Notes: generated by a model not told the origin, from the letters alone. A DNA stretch of 64,000 bases from Micromussa lordhowensis (GCA_964020085.1 OZ026603.1:33039506-33103505), one strand, 5' to 3'; counted from the first letter of the stretch, positions 35,553 through 45,860 are shown. A program made the numbers and translations.

Positions 35553-36340
35553 ACGATCGCGTGTTCCGAGAATTTCTAACTTCGCCCGGCTGTCTGTTTC
35601 CGGCTCCAGATTACTGCGTATGACTCTTAAGGGCGAATCTGAAAGAGATCTGGGAACGAAATTATACCGCTTATTCTAAATCCAAAGCCGCTACCACAGG
35701 GGAAAAAAGTGCGTTTTGTCTTTTTTATAACCATCCCCTAATTTGATGTGAAGGCCTACAGACATCTTGTTTCATTGTAGAGCCGTGTATTCAGGTAGGC
35801 TTCTTGTCGTGAAAGCGAATGATTGCATAAGAAATTTTGCAGTCTTTAATTCCTATACAAATTTCTGTCCCTTAGGGATATCAAGAGACAATATCATAGT
35901 CCCTTGGTAAACCTAGATCACGTTTTCTAAAGTAACTTTCAAATGGCACGTGCTTATAAACGTGTTAACACAGTAAAATACAAATTATTACATCATTCGG
36001 CAACTTTCGTGGTTAAATTTGTACAGACTTAATAAAACGTGCTTACAAACGTGCTTCACAGAATAGATTCAAAGCAGTACATCATTCTGCAACAAACAAT
36101 TCCTGAGGGTCCATTATACTCTGGCGGTTTGGCGGTTTAAGCCGATTTTGAGCGCCGCTTTGCAGGTCATTCAGTTTACGGTTAAGAAATTATCGCGCAG
36201 TTGAGGGAAATCATAAATTTAACTCGCGGTTTTTGCGTGTTTTAGTAGCGATCATTCAAACAGAGAGCCCTCAAAACTTCTACTTTTACGCTTTGTTGTA
36301 AATATTTCAAGCCATCTTTGTGTAACCGAGCCCATTAGAC
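35553..36340. other. Intergenic, no gene recognised
   Basis: Short repeated words (CGTGCTTA-AACGTG near 35945 and 36040) suggest a degraded duplicate of about 90 bp; nothing else is seen. Confidence 0.4.
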
Positions 36341-36599
36341 GTTAAAACGTTTTGTTCGCTTGTTCCTGGATAGAGTTAGAAACCATTCGTCCTGTTCTTA
36401 AGATCTTGCGGTCTTTGTGTTTGGAGAAATACGATCATTGAGCTAACATTTCGTAAAGAATGAACAAAATATGGTGGTTTGAGGAAAATAGAGCCTCATT
36501 CATGTCCCTAAGAAATTCCTAGATTTCGTCCAGAAGGATAATGCGACTTAAGTCTAAAAAAATTTAATGACTCTATAATTTCTCAAAAGACCTCTTAAA

Positions 36600-36955
36600 A
36601 CTTACGCTGCCGGTTTCACGCCTCCGCTGGGGGTGGAGGTATTCCGCTATATGTGCTTCGTAGGTATGTGCGGACCTAAAGGGATGGTTTTCCAGGCGTT
36701 TTGGTCACAAATAGGGTATCGATTTTGGCCATTTTGGTCTTAAATAGGGTAGGGCTTTTGCACTCTAGTCTTGAATTAGGTATGATTTTAGAAGAAGCTA
36801 CTTTTGGATCATTATCTATAGGACCATCAACAAAAGCCTTTCACAAATTTTCTATTATGATTCAGGCCAAAAACAGGGTATCGAATCTTTGGTCAGGTCA
36901 TAATTAAATAGTAAGGGTTTTAGGAAGCGGTCCACACACTCCCACCCCCTGGGCA
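36600..36955. repeat. Internally repetitive element with GGGTAT/TTTTGG words
   Basis: The sequence repeats a unit of about 30-40 bp containing TTTTGGTC-ACAAATAGGGTATCGA with variation, between a G-rich left end (GGGGGTGGAGGTATTCCGC) and a C-rich right end (CACTCCCACCCCCTGGG). The short frame it produces has no homologue I know. It lies in the presumed promoter side of the gene at 37241. Confidence 0.6.
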
Positions 36956-37240
36956 CACATAGTATCTGTGTAAAACAGGCAAAAGAGCGAGCTAGAGTTC
37001 CAAGATATGAATAAAACGTTCGGTTTCTGTTCCTCAACTGAACAGCACTCTCACTAAGCCTGGAATCTCTGCCGGACAAACGTTGCTTTTAATCACGCGC
37101 CTTCTCAGGAGTTACGCTGCAGGTTTACATAACATGATTACGTAACAAGGATGTGGTTTTCAGATACAAAGACACGCAAGCCATTTCAGCCCGTAGAACA
37201 GCTTAAGATACATTCAATGCAGACAGTCACAGCTATGACC

Positions 37241-38200
37241 ATGGATTTGCAGCAACCAGCAGATAAAAAAGTTATTTTCTGTCCAGTTTCCTCTCTGTAC
37301 CCTCTCTCAGTCTTGAGTGAGGAAGAAGACAACATGCTTGTTGACTGTTTCGCATTTAGCGAAGAGGTTGAGCCTGGTTGGATAGAGTACAACCCTCAAA
37401 AAATCACAGCCATCACCTCAAATGACATGTTCAGACCAATGACGGAAAACTCCCGCATTATCCACTCGAAGAAGCAGTTGATCCGAGTGAGGAATCAAGA
37501 GGACATCTCGACATTTGAGGGTCTCCTGGAAAAACCAGTTTTAATGTGCGCGACTCGCCGTCAGTACTGTGGTACGTCGGTCAATGTTTCGCCGCCCGAT
37601 ACAGAAAACTACCGCAAACATATGGTTAGTGGCTTCGATATTGACTTTGCAATTATATTTCCTCCTGATGTATTAAAGCAAGCATTGGAAGACACATTAA
37701 AACTTATACGCCTGCACCTTACCAATAAGCGAAAATTTTGCCTGATGATCGACTTGAAGCGGGTTTTGAAAGAGCTCATCCCTCAAGAACTACAAGCGGC
37801 TGACTCCTTAGAATATGTTTCGTGGCACAACACAGCCTTCTGGATAACAAACCATTGCAAGCCACACCAATCACTGATGTACGTCAACAATCGTCTATTC
37901 TGGACAGCCCTCTTTCCTTTCGCGATCTTTGCAGCGCTTCCGTACCGCGCTGGGCGTCGCCTGCTTTGTAGAGACGAGCGCCTTTCGTTGAGATATCCAA
38001 TGGAGTTCAAAGTTGGTGCGCGTTGTGACGATGAAAAAGTTGTGGTGTGCGTCTGGTGTAATGACCCGCCACCTCCAGGTAAATACAATAAATACAATGA
38101 CAGATACACTTTGAATACCACAAAGGTCGAGTGCCTTGAACCGCTAATGCGGTCCTCTGACATGATCACGTTTGATTTCAGCAAAGAGGTCGAATATTGA
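37241..38200 (+). CDS. Uncharacterised intronless gene, paralogue of 51558-52508
   Basis: I do not recognise this family. The preferred start is the ATG in GACCATGG at 37241 (319 residues), because the paralogue starts at the equivalent point; the frame is open to an earlier ATG at 37151. Features shared with the paralogue: KVIFCPV near residue 11, EPGWIEYNPQKIT, LLEKPVLMC-TRR, GFDIDFAIIFPP, a long charged helical region, then VSWHNTAFWITNHCKPHQSL followed by MY, a hydrophobic stretch FWTALFPFAIFAALPYR bordered by RR, and VWC-PPPGKY. The hydrophobic stretch could be one membrane helix or a buried core. There is no signal peptide and no known catalytic motif. An AATAAA lies 250 bp downstream. 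The whole gene sits in a block missing from the sister copy of the tandem duplication, so it may have arrived as a retrocopy or with a mobile element. Confidence 0.75.
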   Translation: MDLQQPADKKVIFCPVSSLYPLSVLSEEEDNMLVDCFAFSEEVEPGWIEYNPQKITAITSNDMFRPMTENSRIIHSKKQLIRVRNQEDISTFEGLLEKPVLMCATRRQYCGTSVNVSPPDTENYRKHMVSGFDIDFAIIFPPDVLKQALEDTLKLIRLHLTNKRKFCLMIDLKRVLKELIPQELQAADSLEYVSWHNTAFWITNHCKPHQSLMYVNNRLFWTALFPFAIFAALPYRAGRRLLCRDERLSLRYPMEFKVGARCDDEKVVVCVWCNDPPPPGKYNKYNDRYTLNTTKVECLEPLMRSSDMITFDFSKEVEY

Positions 38201-38450
38201 TCATATACACCAGATATAGGACCCATATAGACTCGTTTAAAGTTCTTGGCGGTAACAGCTCCGAGAGCTGCGGACATTTACTCAGGGTTTCCGAAGCGCG
38301 ACTTGTAAGCTTATCGACTATTTTTCGTTATTACCTTGTCATAACACGCAAGTATAGAACGTACATTAGCTCGACTTATGTTTTACTTTTCAGATGGCAG
38401 AGTATGTACCACAAAGTGTACGTTTTTTAATTATACTTCACGTTTGACCC

Positions 38451-38456
38451 AATAAA
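38451..38456 (+). promoter_or_regulatory. Polyadenylation signal of the uncharacterised gene
   Basis: AATAAA 251 bp after the stop of the gene at 37241-38200, followed by T/G-rich sequence (TTGAAGAGTTTG), the usual arrangement. Confidence 0.6.
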
Positions 38457-38965
38457 GTACCTTGAACTCAAGACTGTTGAAGAGTTTGTAAATAATGATA
38501 TAATAATGATAAATAATTGTAAGAAATTTATGATATCGTCACATTTTACCCGTGCGAGTAAAATTCACTTGGTTTAATACAAGCTTTTCCCATTGACAAC
38601 TTAGGGTTAGGGTTATGAGTTAACAAACCCTTAACAAAGAGCTCGATAACCTTTTGATATAGAAGAGGTTTCTTGAATCTAACTGGTCCCCGGCTTAATT
38701 TGCCTGGAAAGTACATTGTGAACAGCACAAAGCGCTATATCGAAAAGTACAAAGATAATGAAAATTCTTTGTCGAAGAAAACAATCACGCATTAAACAAA
38801 ATTCCTGTTGCTAACAAAGGCCAAAATCGACTTTCAACACCAGGCAAAACAACCAAGAATCTTCATTAATCAATTCCAGTGACATTTCAGTGGCGCGCGT
38901 ATTTGATGCTTTAAAGAATGCACGCGTTTGTCATGGAGAATGTAGATATTCGTATTTGTATGGAT

Positions 38966-39675
38966 TTTTAGATTTTTAGTTTTTCGGAATTCAGTCTGTT
39001 TTGGAATTCTAATACAAGACTGCAGCAAGTCTTATAGTGATAAGGGTGGTGTGGATTTTGCTTGTTTATTTAGGCTAGTAATCTTTCTGCTTTAATGTCT
39101 GTTAAGGCGGGGGTAAACGTGAAGGCTGTTTTGAGGTCGCTTAACAAGGCCTTTCTGCCCCCGGGAGGGGGGGGGGTACTCCTTTAGTGGAGTCCGGCGC
39201 CCCGCCATAACAAAACATGTAAATGCCACTCCCTGTCAAAATTTTACTTCTCTTATAAATTCCCTTGGCAAAAAATCTTTTAAGGTATGTAGGTGCTGTA
39301 AATGAACGATCTTAGTTACATTTTTGGAAAGGAAACCTGCCCTGAATTAGTAAAAATCTTTTTCCAAGAATCTAGTCTGTTAGGGTGAAGGGTTCAGATG
39401 CCATGAGGGAACTGGACTCTAAATTAGGCATTAGATTGAGTGGATATTTGAGTAATAATTATCAAGAAGTGTCAAAATTGTCTAATAACACAGACGTTTC
39501 GGCTGTATAACCCTTCTTCAGTAATTCGTCTTCAGTCTTCTAAAGAAGACAATTCTGTCTGCCAGTTCCTTTTCCCCTTTCAGTTTCTTTTCTCGTTTCT
39601 CCTTTTTTCTTTAGCCTTAATTTTAGCTTTAGTGGAGTCATAGAACCCAAACACACCATTTTTTCAAACTTTTCC
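38966..39675. other. Spacer between duplication units with a G-tract fragment
   Basis: No gene. Around 39158-39185 CCCCCGGGAGGGGGGGGG plus GTACTCC matches the termini of the G-tract family (53321-54140), but the rest of the element is not recognisable. It was checked for a relic of the cysteine-rich peptide gene; none is seen. Confidence 0.45.
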
Positions 39676-40188
39676 AGACAATCACCTAAAATCGAAACTT
39701 TCCTTTTCATGCTAAATTACCAAGTTATTATTGTTTCTTTTTATAGCAAGCGTAAAAAAACAGTGAGTTATCATCAATTGATCTTTCTATGTATTTTTCA
39801 TGTTATATAACGGATTAACCAGAATGTATTTTGAAAGGGTTTCAGTATTTCTTCAATGCCTCTTACTATAATGTTCACAGGAGTACGAAAAGACAACACA
39901 TTCTATTGTCTAAATTCGACGAAATTTAGCTTGGTCTCTCCTGTGCAAAGTGGCAGAAAAATGGTCAGTTCTACTTTAAATTATGTTTGAACTCAAAAAG
40001 GTACATGTTAATTAACTACGTTTTAGACCAAAGAAGTTGTCCTAAATACATGACTTATTATCTGAAAAGCAGCTCTATGAGTTATCTTCTGTTTTAAAAA
40101 TGTAAACTCTGTAGAAATGAAAATAGGTTCTTAACATTGGTAACGATCGTGGCGTAAATAGGCTTGAACAATAAAACATTTAGACCCA

Positions 40189-40454
40189 CTGGGGCGGATC
40201 CAGGATTTGACGAAGGGGGGTTCGGTTAACCGCCCGCCGAAGGCGGTAGCCCCTAGGGGGTTCCGGGGCATGCTCTCCCGGAAAATGTTTAATGTTAGGG
40301 CCTCTGAAATGCGATTTCCAGCGTTTTCAGGGGCAATTTGAAGTGGTTTAATTGCTCTAAAGTCACCTCCATTTTTGTGCTAACTACAGTATGTTAAAGG
40401 ATGAATTTTCTTAATACTGACAATAATCGAGACGGAGAACCACGCGTTTGTTTT

Positions 40455-40500
<46 letters not shown>

Positions 40501-40518
40501 CCCCTAGATCCGCCCCAG
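40189..40518. mobile_element. 330-bp MITE with CTGGGGCGGATC ends and 5-bp target duplication
   Basis: Left end CTGGGGCGGATCCAGG, right end CCTAGATCCGCCCCAG. Flanked by the direct repeat ACCCA (40184-40188 and 40519-40523). Copy A of the duplication reads TTTAGACCCAGATG with a single ACCCA, so this is an empty site and the boundaries are exact. A frame of 79 residues crossing the right end is fortuitous. Confidence 0.9.
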
Positions 40519-40910
40519 ACCCAGATGTTAAAACAGTCACAGCCTTTGATCTGGCAAGTGAAGAATTTGAAATTTCACTCAGTTTGAAAAACTCCCCCTC
40601 ATGTTATTTTCCTAATGTCCTCACAACGGCACAAAATTAGCAGCAAATTATTTACTGTCAACACGGTGCGCTTTTTCTTTAATAAGTGTTTGTGGCGGAT
40701 TAGCTGAATTCACACTTTAAAATTTTCAATGAACTGTTTTTTTCCGGTACGTCAAGAATCTAAATTGTCAAAATAAATGAAAATTGTAAACAAAATCTTC
40801 GTTAACTCTGATTTTATCTACATATTGCAATTTACATATTATATATTACATACTACAATTAAGATCTTTCACAGGCTGTTGTTACAACGAAACCAGTCTT
40901 GTGAATTTAA

Positions 40911-41195
40911 GGTGGCTGGAAACAGTTTCCAGTACTTTCCAAGATGCCAAAATTATGTTATCAAAAAACTGCCAATCATTAATGAATAAGTTGCTGTCAA
41001 TTTTGTGGCTCAATAGGTTACCATAGCAACAACATGACCAGCTAAAAACACCCTTAATTTTAGCTTTAAGTGCTTATAACTCAAAAATTAACGAGTTCAG
41101 TAACCCCCTTTTTTATTTGCGAATTGTAATCAGTGAGATAAGATGCAACTTTTTGCAAAGTTTAAATACTTCTCCGAAGGGGATTCCGAGCCACC
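40911..41195 (+). mobile_element. TTAA-flanked MITE, first of a head-to-head pair
   Basis: Begins GGTGGCTGGAAACAGTTTCC after TTAA (40907-40910) and ends GGGATTCCGAGCCACC before TTAA (41196-41199), so its own ends are inverted (GGTGGCT/AGCCACC). It is 285 bp without coding capacity. Its inverted twin follows after 10 bp. Confidence 0.8.
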
Positions 41196-41205
41196 TTAAA
41201 TTTAA

Positions 41206-41488
41206 GGTTGCTCTGAGCCCCCTTCAAAGAATTTTTTTAAACTTTGCACAAAGTTGCATCTTATCATGCTGGTTACAATTAGATAATAAAAAAGGGGGTC
41301 ACCGAATTCGTTTTTGAGTTATAAGAGCTTAAAGCTAAAATTAAGGGTGTTTTTAGCAGGTCATGTTGTTGCTATGGTAATCTATTGAGCCACAAAATTG
41401 ACAACAACTTATTCACCAATGATTGGGCAGTTTTTTGATAACATAATTTTGGCATCTTGGAAAGTACTGGAAACTGTTTCCAGCCACT
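41206..41488 (-). mobile_element. TTAA-flanked MITE, second of a head-to-head pair
   Basis: The inverted copy of 40911-41195, about 90% identical by eye and 283 bp long. It lies between TTAA at 41202-41205 and TTAA at 41489-41492, and ends CTGTTTCCAGCCACT. Together with the first copy it makes a palindrome of about 580 bp. Confidence 0.8.
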
Positions 41489-43242
41489 TTAAAAGTGTGT
41501 TGAAAGTATTTTTAATTTGAGTTTCAAGTGCAAACGAGGTGTAATAATACTTTCTTAGCTTCAGCTAATAGACTTTCAGAAAACTTTCACAGACCGTTTC
41601 CTATTTAATTACTACTTAAACCATCATTAGTTTTTAGTCAATAACGATAAATTAGAATTGTTGGCGAAGAAATCCCCCGAGAAAACAAACCCCTAGGCGG
41701 CAATTACAGAAGGCTGTTTTTTACCTTCGTTAAACTTTTTTTTTAATTATTACTTTCAAACTTTTTCCAGTGCCTTAAAATTCATACTTTCTTCAGGCTA
41801 TATTATATATTATTATTATTTCGTCAATTTTTCTAGAAATGTGCGATAACGTAATTAATATTTACACAGCTGAGATGTACACTCTCCAGCTGCTTGATAT
41901 AAAAGGTTTTTTTTAAATGAAATTTTAGAACGATTTTTTGGGGGCTATCATAAAAAAAAATTAGTATTTCAAATAATCTTTCCCAATTTACGATAAGAGT
42001 GTATTGAAATTATTAAACTTTTGGATATATATTGTAATTTGGCGATATAATGTCTATACGTGTTTTACAAAGCGAGCTACAAATTGAAATGATCTCATAA
42101 CGAGACTTCACGGCTTATGAAAAAATTAAAAAATAAAATAGGAACGTTACTTTGTAAATGTCTTGAACAATGACGTCAATAAACTACCCATTTGTTCAGG
42201 TCAGGGCCAATTATAAAAAGTCACAGGAAAAAAGATGAAGCATACAAAATTGTGGACAGAATTCTACTTCCACAAAAAATTGGCACTATTAATTTCGCTC
42301 GATTTAACGGTTATCCAGTATGTATTTTCTTTCTCGATTGCTTTCTCTCTACAGTCTGGAATACAATAGCAATCTAGTTATGGTAGTTTTCTACGTCTTT
42401 ATAAAGCATTAACTTGTGTAGAATGATGTGGATCTTGGGCCAAAGGATCTTTAGATTACGTTAAGATAGTTATGGCATTAGAAGAGTGCTATCTTCTGAA
42501 AATTGAGGTAAAATTCTTTAAGTTCTATTTTATTGAGCCTTTAATGTTTCATCTTTACTTTTGAGTCCTGAATGTTAATTTTTTTAAACTTACCTTCCCT
42601 ATTTGTGATAATGAAATTTTTTCACAGGAATCCTCCGCTTGAAGTCGAGAGACTATCGCAGTTAGCGTTTGAAGTAATTTTGTAGATTGTGTCTGTGATT
42701 TAGAACATATTTATCCGTTAGCAACCGGAAGATAGAAGTCGATGGCTCATTAATGTCAACGAATCAGAGGAAAACAATGACAGTTATTTGCAACACGCTT
42801 TATTTTTTTGGCTTCGCAATGATTTATTCTTATTGTTTCATTATTGCAAAATAAAATGCTAAATGCATTAGTGCAGTTTGTAGCCCTTTCTCTGTTCTAA
42901 AGCAATCCATTAAAGATAAATCAAAACTTCGCACTTCTTTTGAATTTCCATTTTAATCACAGTGCATTGACGCGCGCTGATGTCTTCAGAAAAGCAATTA
43001 ACAGTTACATTGACGATACTTGCGTATTTATTTTTTGTCCGACAAAAATTGTCACCGCAAAAAGATGAGGCGATTTAGCTTCAAAAAGCTCTTGAAATAC
43101 GAAACAGGTCTTTTGGCTAACGGTAGCAACTGGAGTAGGCGTCGCTTAACAAAATCTACGATGTAATTACATTTTCTTTTCATCTTAGTTTCATGACAAA
43201 CATCCATGATTGCATGGAAATCACCTTTTCAAATCGCAAATC

Positions 43243-43422
43243 GGCGCCGCTGAAAAACTCTTTCTTTCAAATGACCGATTTAGGTTAGGTGAGAATCAAG
43301 GGCACGAAAACTTTGACAACTTTATGCTTGTCAGTTGTTCATTCAAAGTAGTTGCAGTATACCGCCGTCAAAACTTCGGAACTGGCGCCGCTGAAAAACT
43401 CTTTCTTTCAAATGACCGATTT
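43243..43422 (+). repeat. Exact 39-bp direct repeat, 141 bp apart
   Basis: GGCGCCGCTGAAAAACTCTT and the next 19 bases occur at 43243-43281 and again at 43384-43422 without a mismatch. An open frame of 119 residues runs over both, encoding GAAEKLFLSNDRF twice, but it has no other sign of being a gene. Confidence 0.75.
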
Positions 43423-43723
43423 GCGATTTTCTTGATCAAAATAATTCGTTCGGACACTATACGTTGCAAACATAGTGCTTTGGGTATCGATGTTATAATT
43501 AGTAGGGGTCGCACAACAACGAAACCCGAAGTTTTCACCTCCCAACACGTTTCTATTAGCAGCTATTAGTTAGTTTCTCAGTAAGGAGTAAACAACTATT
43601 GTGTTTTGTACACGGTCAAGACCCAAAAAGCGAACAAATACATACAACAAAGAACGTTGTCGGGTTTCATAACCATTCCCCTCTATTAACTATGCTTTAA
43701 TAATCAACAAAGGTGAGACGTAC

Positions 43724-44077
43724 CTCACGGCGTTTCATGCGAACGTCTCTATTCGTTTCTTCTTCCGGTGTCTTTACATTGTGCACGCTCGGCACAGAAA
43801 CGACACCAATTTCATCTCTTTTCAGACGCAGCTGATATTTCTGACCGTTACAAGACAAACGGCTGAAGTCTGCTGGCGTGAAATGAACAGAACAGATCAC
43901 CGAATGTTTGGATGCTGTCCAGTTCTTCCGAGTGGCATTTACGAAAGCAATCCACTTTCGCCTTCTTTTCTTGGCTTCTGGTCTTTGATCGCCGAAAAAT
44001 GGTATCCGATGGATAGAGATACCTCTTTTCTCATCTTTCGTATTACTACACCCATAAACAACGCACTTTTGTACCAT
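43724..44077 (-). CDS. THAP-type zinc finger, first coding exon
   Basis: DNA-binding THAP domain. From the ATG at 44077 the product begins MVQKCVVYGCSN and has the C-x4-C pair, the basic KKRRRKWIAFV with the invariant Trp, and ICSVHFTPADF supplying the C-x2-H pair. It ends with the SVPSVHN variant of the AVPS box, so the roughly 90-residue domain is complete. After MKRRE a GTACGT donor (43722-43723) follows in phase 0, so it may be the first exon of a longer protein; unspliced, it would end at 43697 after 126 residues. THAP domains occur in transcription regulators and in P-element-like transposases. The element at 44153-44881 starts 76 bp upstream, which leaves both possibilities open. No downstream exon was recognised. 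Confidence 0.75.
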
Positions 44078-44152
44078 TTCTGGGCGCAATTACTTAGGAC
44101 AAATAAAGAAAACAGTGAGAAATCTGTTTCATGCGAAACGATGCGAAACTAG

Positions 44153-44881
44153 GAGCGCTTACCATTTGAATGGAATTTTCGGTAATTCCGGAGTGAATTC
44201 AAATGGAACGGTTCATCCCGGTAGAAAATTTTCGGAAAAAAGGTAATACCTTTCGAGGTATTTCCTTTTTCTCGCTTTTACCGGAATGCCCGAAAATTTC
44301 TGTACCATTTGTCCACTCTTACAGTGCCAGGCTCTTCACGGCAACACTTCCGAGTAAGAATGCTAAAGATCTGAAAGATGGCGGCAGATTTCCGAAACGT
44401 TTATCGTTACAATGTGAGTCTTTGCTTGTTGGTAGTGTTGGCGGACGTTTCAGAACACAACAGTAACCCTGCAGGTGAAAACGAATTACGTTTTGTGGTC
44501 GGTGTTTTTCTTTTACTTACATGATTCGGGATTCCGGCGTGCTTCCGTCTGAGCTACATCGTGGGAAAAATGTGGATGCTGATTTGCTGGTTTCTCGGAC
44601 GATATGTGGATGCGGCAGCAGCCAAAAGAAGAAATTGTCATCTTCTCCAAAAACAAACAATTTTCTAAGCCGTCCGATAAAAGTCTAGCACGACAGGAAG
44701 TTCAGCCACCATGTTTCTTGTTGACATGATGATATGAACCCAGACCCCGGCCCACTGGCATCTGAAAATCCCGATCAAATGATACGGTTCAATCTATTTT
44801 GTTTCCTTAGTGGAAAAAAACGTGCAGTTCCATTTGTCCAGAAAAAGCTACCGAAAATTCCATTCAAATGGTAAACGCTCC
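44153..44881. mobile_element. 729-bp element with 32-bp terminal inverted repeats
   Basis: The terminal repeats (GAGCGCTTACCATTTGAATG at the left, its inverted form at the right) differ at one base in 32. The interior has no long frame. ACCATTTG-type words also occur at 6585-6940, probably older relatives. No target duplication is obvious at the edges. Confidence 0.75.
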
Positions 44882-45082
44882 ATGTCCTGAAATGACGTCA
44901 CAATCATTCCCAGTCTCCTGTTTTCGGTTTCGCGGTTTTGTACCCCACCGGAAGTGAAATTTCACGTTTTTGGTCCATCAAAACACGGGGAAGAAAAATC
45001 GCTATCGAATAATTTTTTTTCCATACTTATCAGAACATTGCGGAGAAATTATCGAGCAAATAAAAAAAAATCTGTCATATAC

Positions 45083-45332
45083 ACTTTAAAACGTTTTGTT
45101 CGTTGGTTCCTGGCTAGGTACAATTCGTTCTGTTCTTTTAAAAGATCTTGCGGTCTTGTCGAAGAAAACAATCACGTATTAAACAAAATTCCTGTTGCTA
45201 ACAAAGGCCAAAATCGACTTTCAACAAAAAACACCAGGAATCTTCATTAATCAAAACCGCCGACCGGTTAGCTCTGCCGACCGGGAGGTCGCAGGTTCAA
45301 ACCCCGGCCGGATCAACACTCAGGGTCTTTAT

Positions 45333-45363
<31 letters not shown>

Positions 45364-45702
45364 GACGTCTGCAAATGGTTAGACTTTCTAGTCTTCTCGG
45401 ATAAGGACGATAAACCGTAGGCCCCGTCTCACAACTCTTCATAATTAATTCTGTGGGCCGTAAAAGAACCCACACACTGTTCGAAAAGAGTAGGGGACGT
45501 AGTTTCCGGTGTGGTGGTCTATCTCTCATCCAATGGTTAAATGCTCGGAGATATTAGCTGCATAAGCTACTCTAAAATCCGAGGGTAAAGAAAGTAATGT
45601 ATGTATGTAAAACTCGCGTTTTTTAAAGACATTTCTGTGGCGGGCGCATTTGATAGTTTAAAGAATGCATACGTTTGTTATGGAAAATGCACATATTCGT
45701 GG
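45083..45702 (+). repeat. Tandem duplication block C2, with a SINE inside
   Basis: Collinear with block C1 (36341-36418 joined to 38766-38965). It lacks the 2.35-kb block with the uncharacterised gene and instead carries the SINE 45258-45608 between TTCATTAATCAA and GACATTTC-GTGGCG. Confidence 0.75.
45258..45608 (+). mobile_element. tRNA-derived SINE, full length, precise insertion
   Basis: The tRNA-like head has TTAGCTC at the A-box position and a perfect B box GGTTCAAACCC (45294-45304). The body has no coding capacity, and the tail ends AAAGAAAGTAATGTATGTAT. The flanks share AAAAC (45253-45257 and 45609-45613), a possible short target duplication. Block C1 lacks it entirely, which fixes the borders. 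The TATG-type tail resembles the end of the LINE at 1826-1850, the likely source of the reverse transcriptase. Confidence 0.85.
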
Positions 45703-45854
45703 AAAAGTTCTTCCTCTCAGATCAGGGTAGTTAAATAATTTCTTTTCTACAATTATTTTTACCGGACATTTACTACTTCGGGATACAGAAACGGAAAAAA
45801 TACAAACAAACAAATCAGTTGATGCAGCTCACCTACGATACAGCTTGCTGAGGC
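45703..45854. other. 3' flank of the second cysteine-rich peptide gene
   Basis: Nothing recognised. Confidence 0.3.
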
Positions 45855-45860
45855 TTTATT
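45855..45860 (-). promoter_or_regulatory. Polyadenylation signal of the cysteine-rich peptide gene
   Basis: AATAAA on the minus strand about 95 bp after the stop of the peptide gene at 45955-46146. Confidence 0.6.

Larger units (their letters stand above)
36341..38965 (+). repeat. Tandem duplication block C1, split by a 2.35-kb insertion
   Basis: 36341-36418 and 38766-38965 are together collinear with block C2 at 45083-45255 plus 45609-45702 (shared AAAACGTTTTGTTCG, AGATCTTGCGGTCTT, GAAGAAAACAATCACG, CAAAATCGACTTTCAACA). In C1 the two halves are separated by 36419-38765, which contains the gene at 37241-38200. The word TCTTTGT stands at both edges (36412-36418 and 38766-38772), while C2 has one TCTTGT. 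Confidence 0.75.
39676..43221 (+). repeat. Tandem duplication, copy B (pairs with 28703-32811)
   Basis: Collinear with copy A. The right portion (42620-43221 against 32190-32811) is nearly identical, whereas the left part is more broken up. It contains private insertions: the 330-bp GGGGCGGATC element and the head-to-head TTAA elements. Copy A may in addition have lost 40877-41595 through the repeated word CTTTCACAG. Confidence 0.85.

Noticed and set aside
37783..38277. Open frame of 164 residues on the minus strand
   Set aside because: Shadow of the uncharacterised gene at 37241-38200; the paralogue's equivalent antisense frame is not conserved.
40401..40640. Open frame of 79 residues
   Set aside because: Crosses the right border of the ACCCA-flanked MITE, so it joins unrelated sequences.
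43781..44152. Open frame of 123 residues on the plus strand
   Set aside because: Antisense to the THAP exon, without homology.
44735..44765. NPDPGP text resembling a 2A peptide
   Set aside because: A stop precedes it in the same frame and the motif is broken; inside a MITE.
45258..45320. Candidate tRNA gene
   Set aside because: B box is perfect but the cloverleaf does not close and a 3' LINE-like tail follows; it is the head of a SINE.
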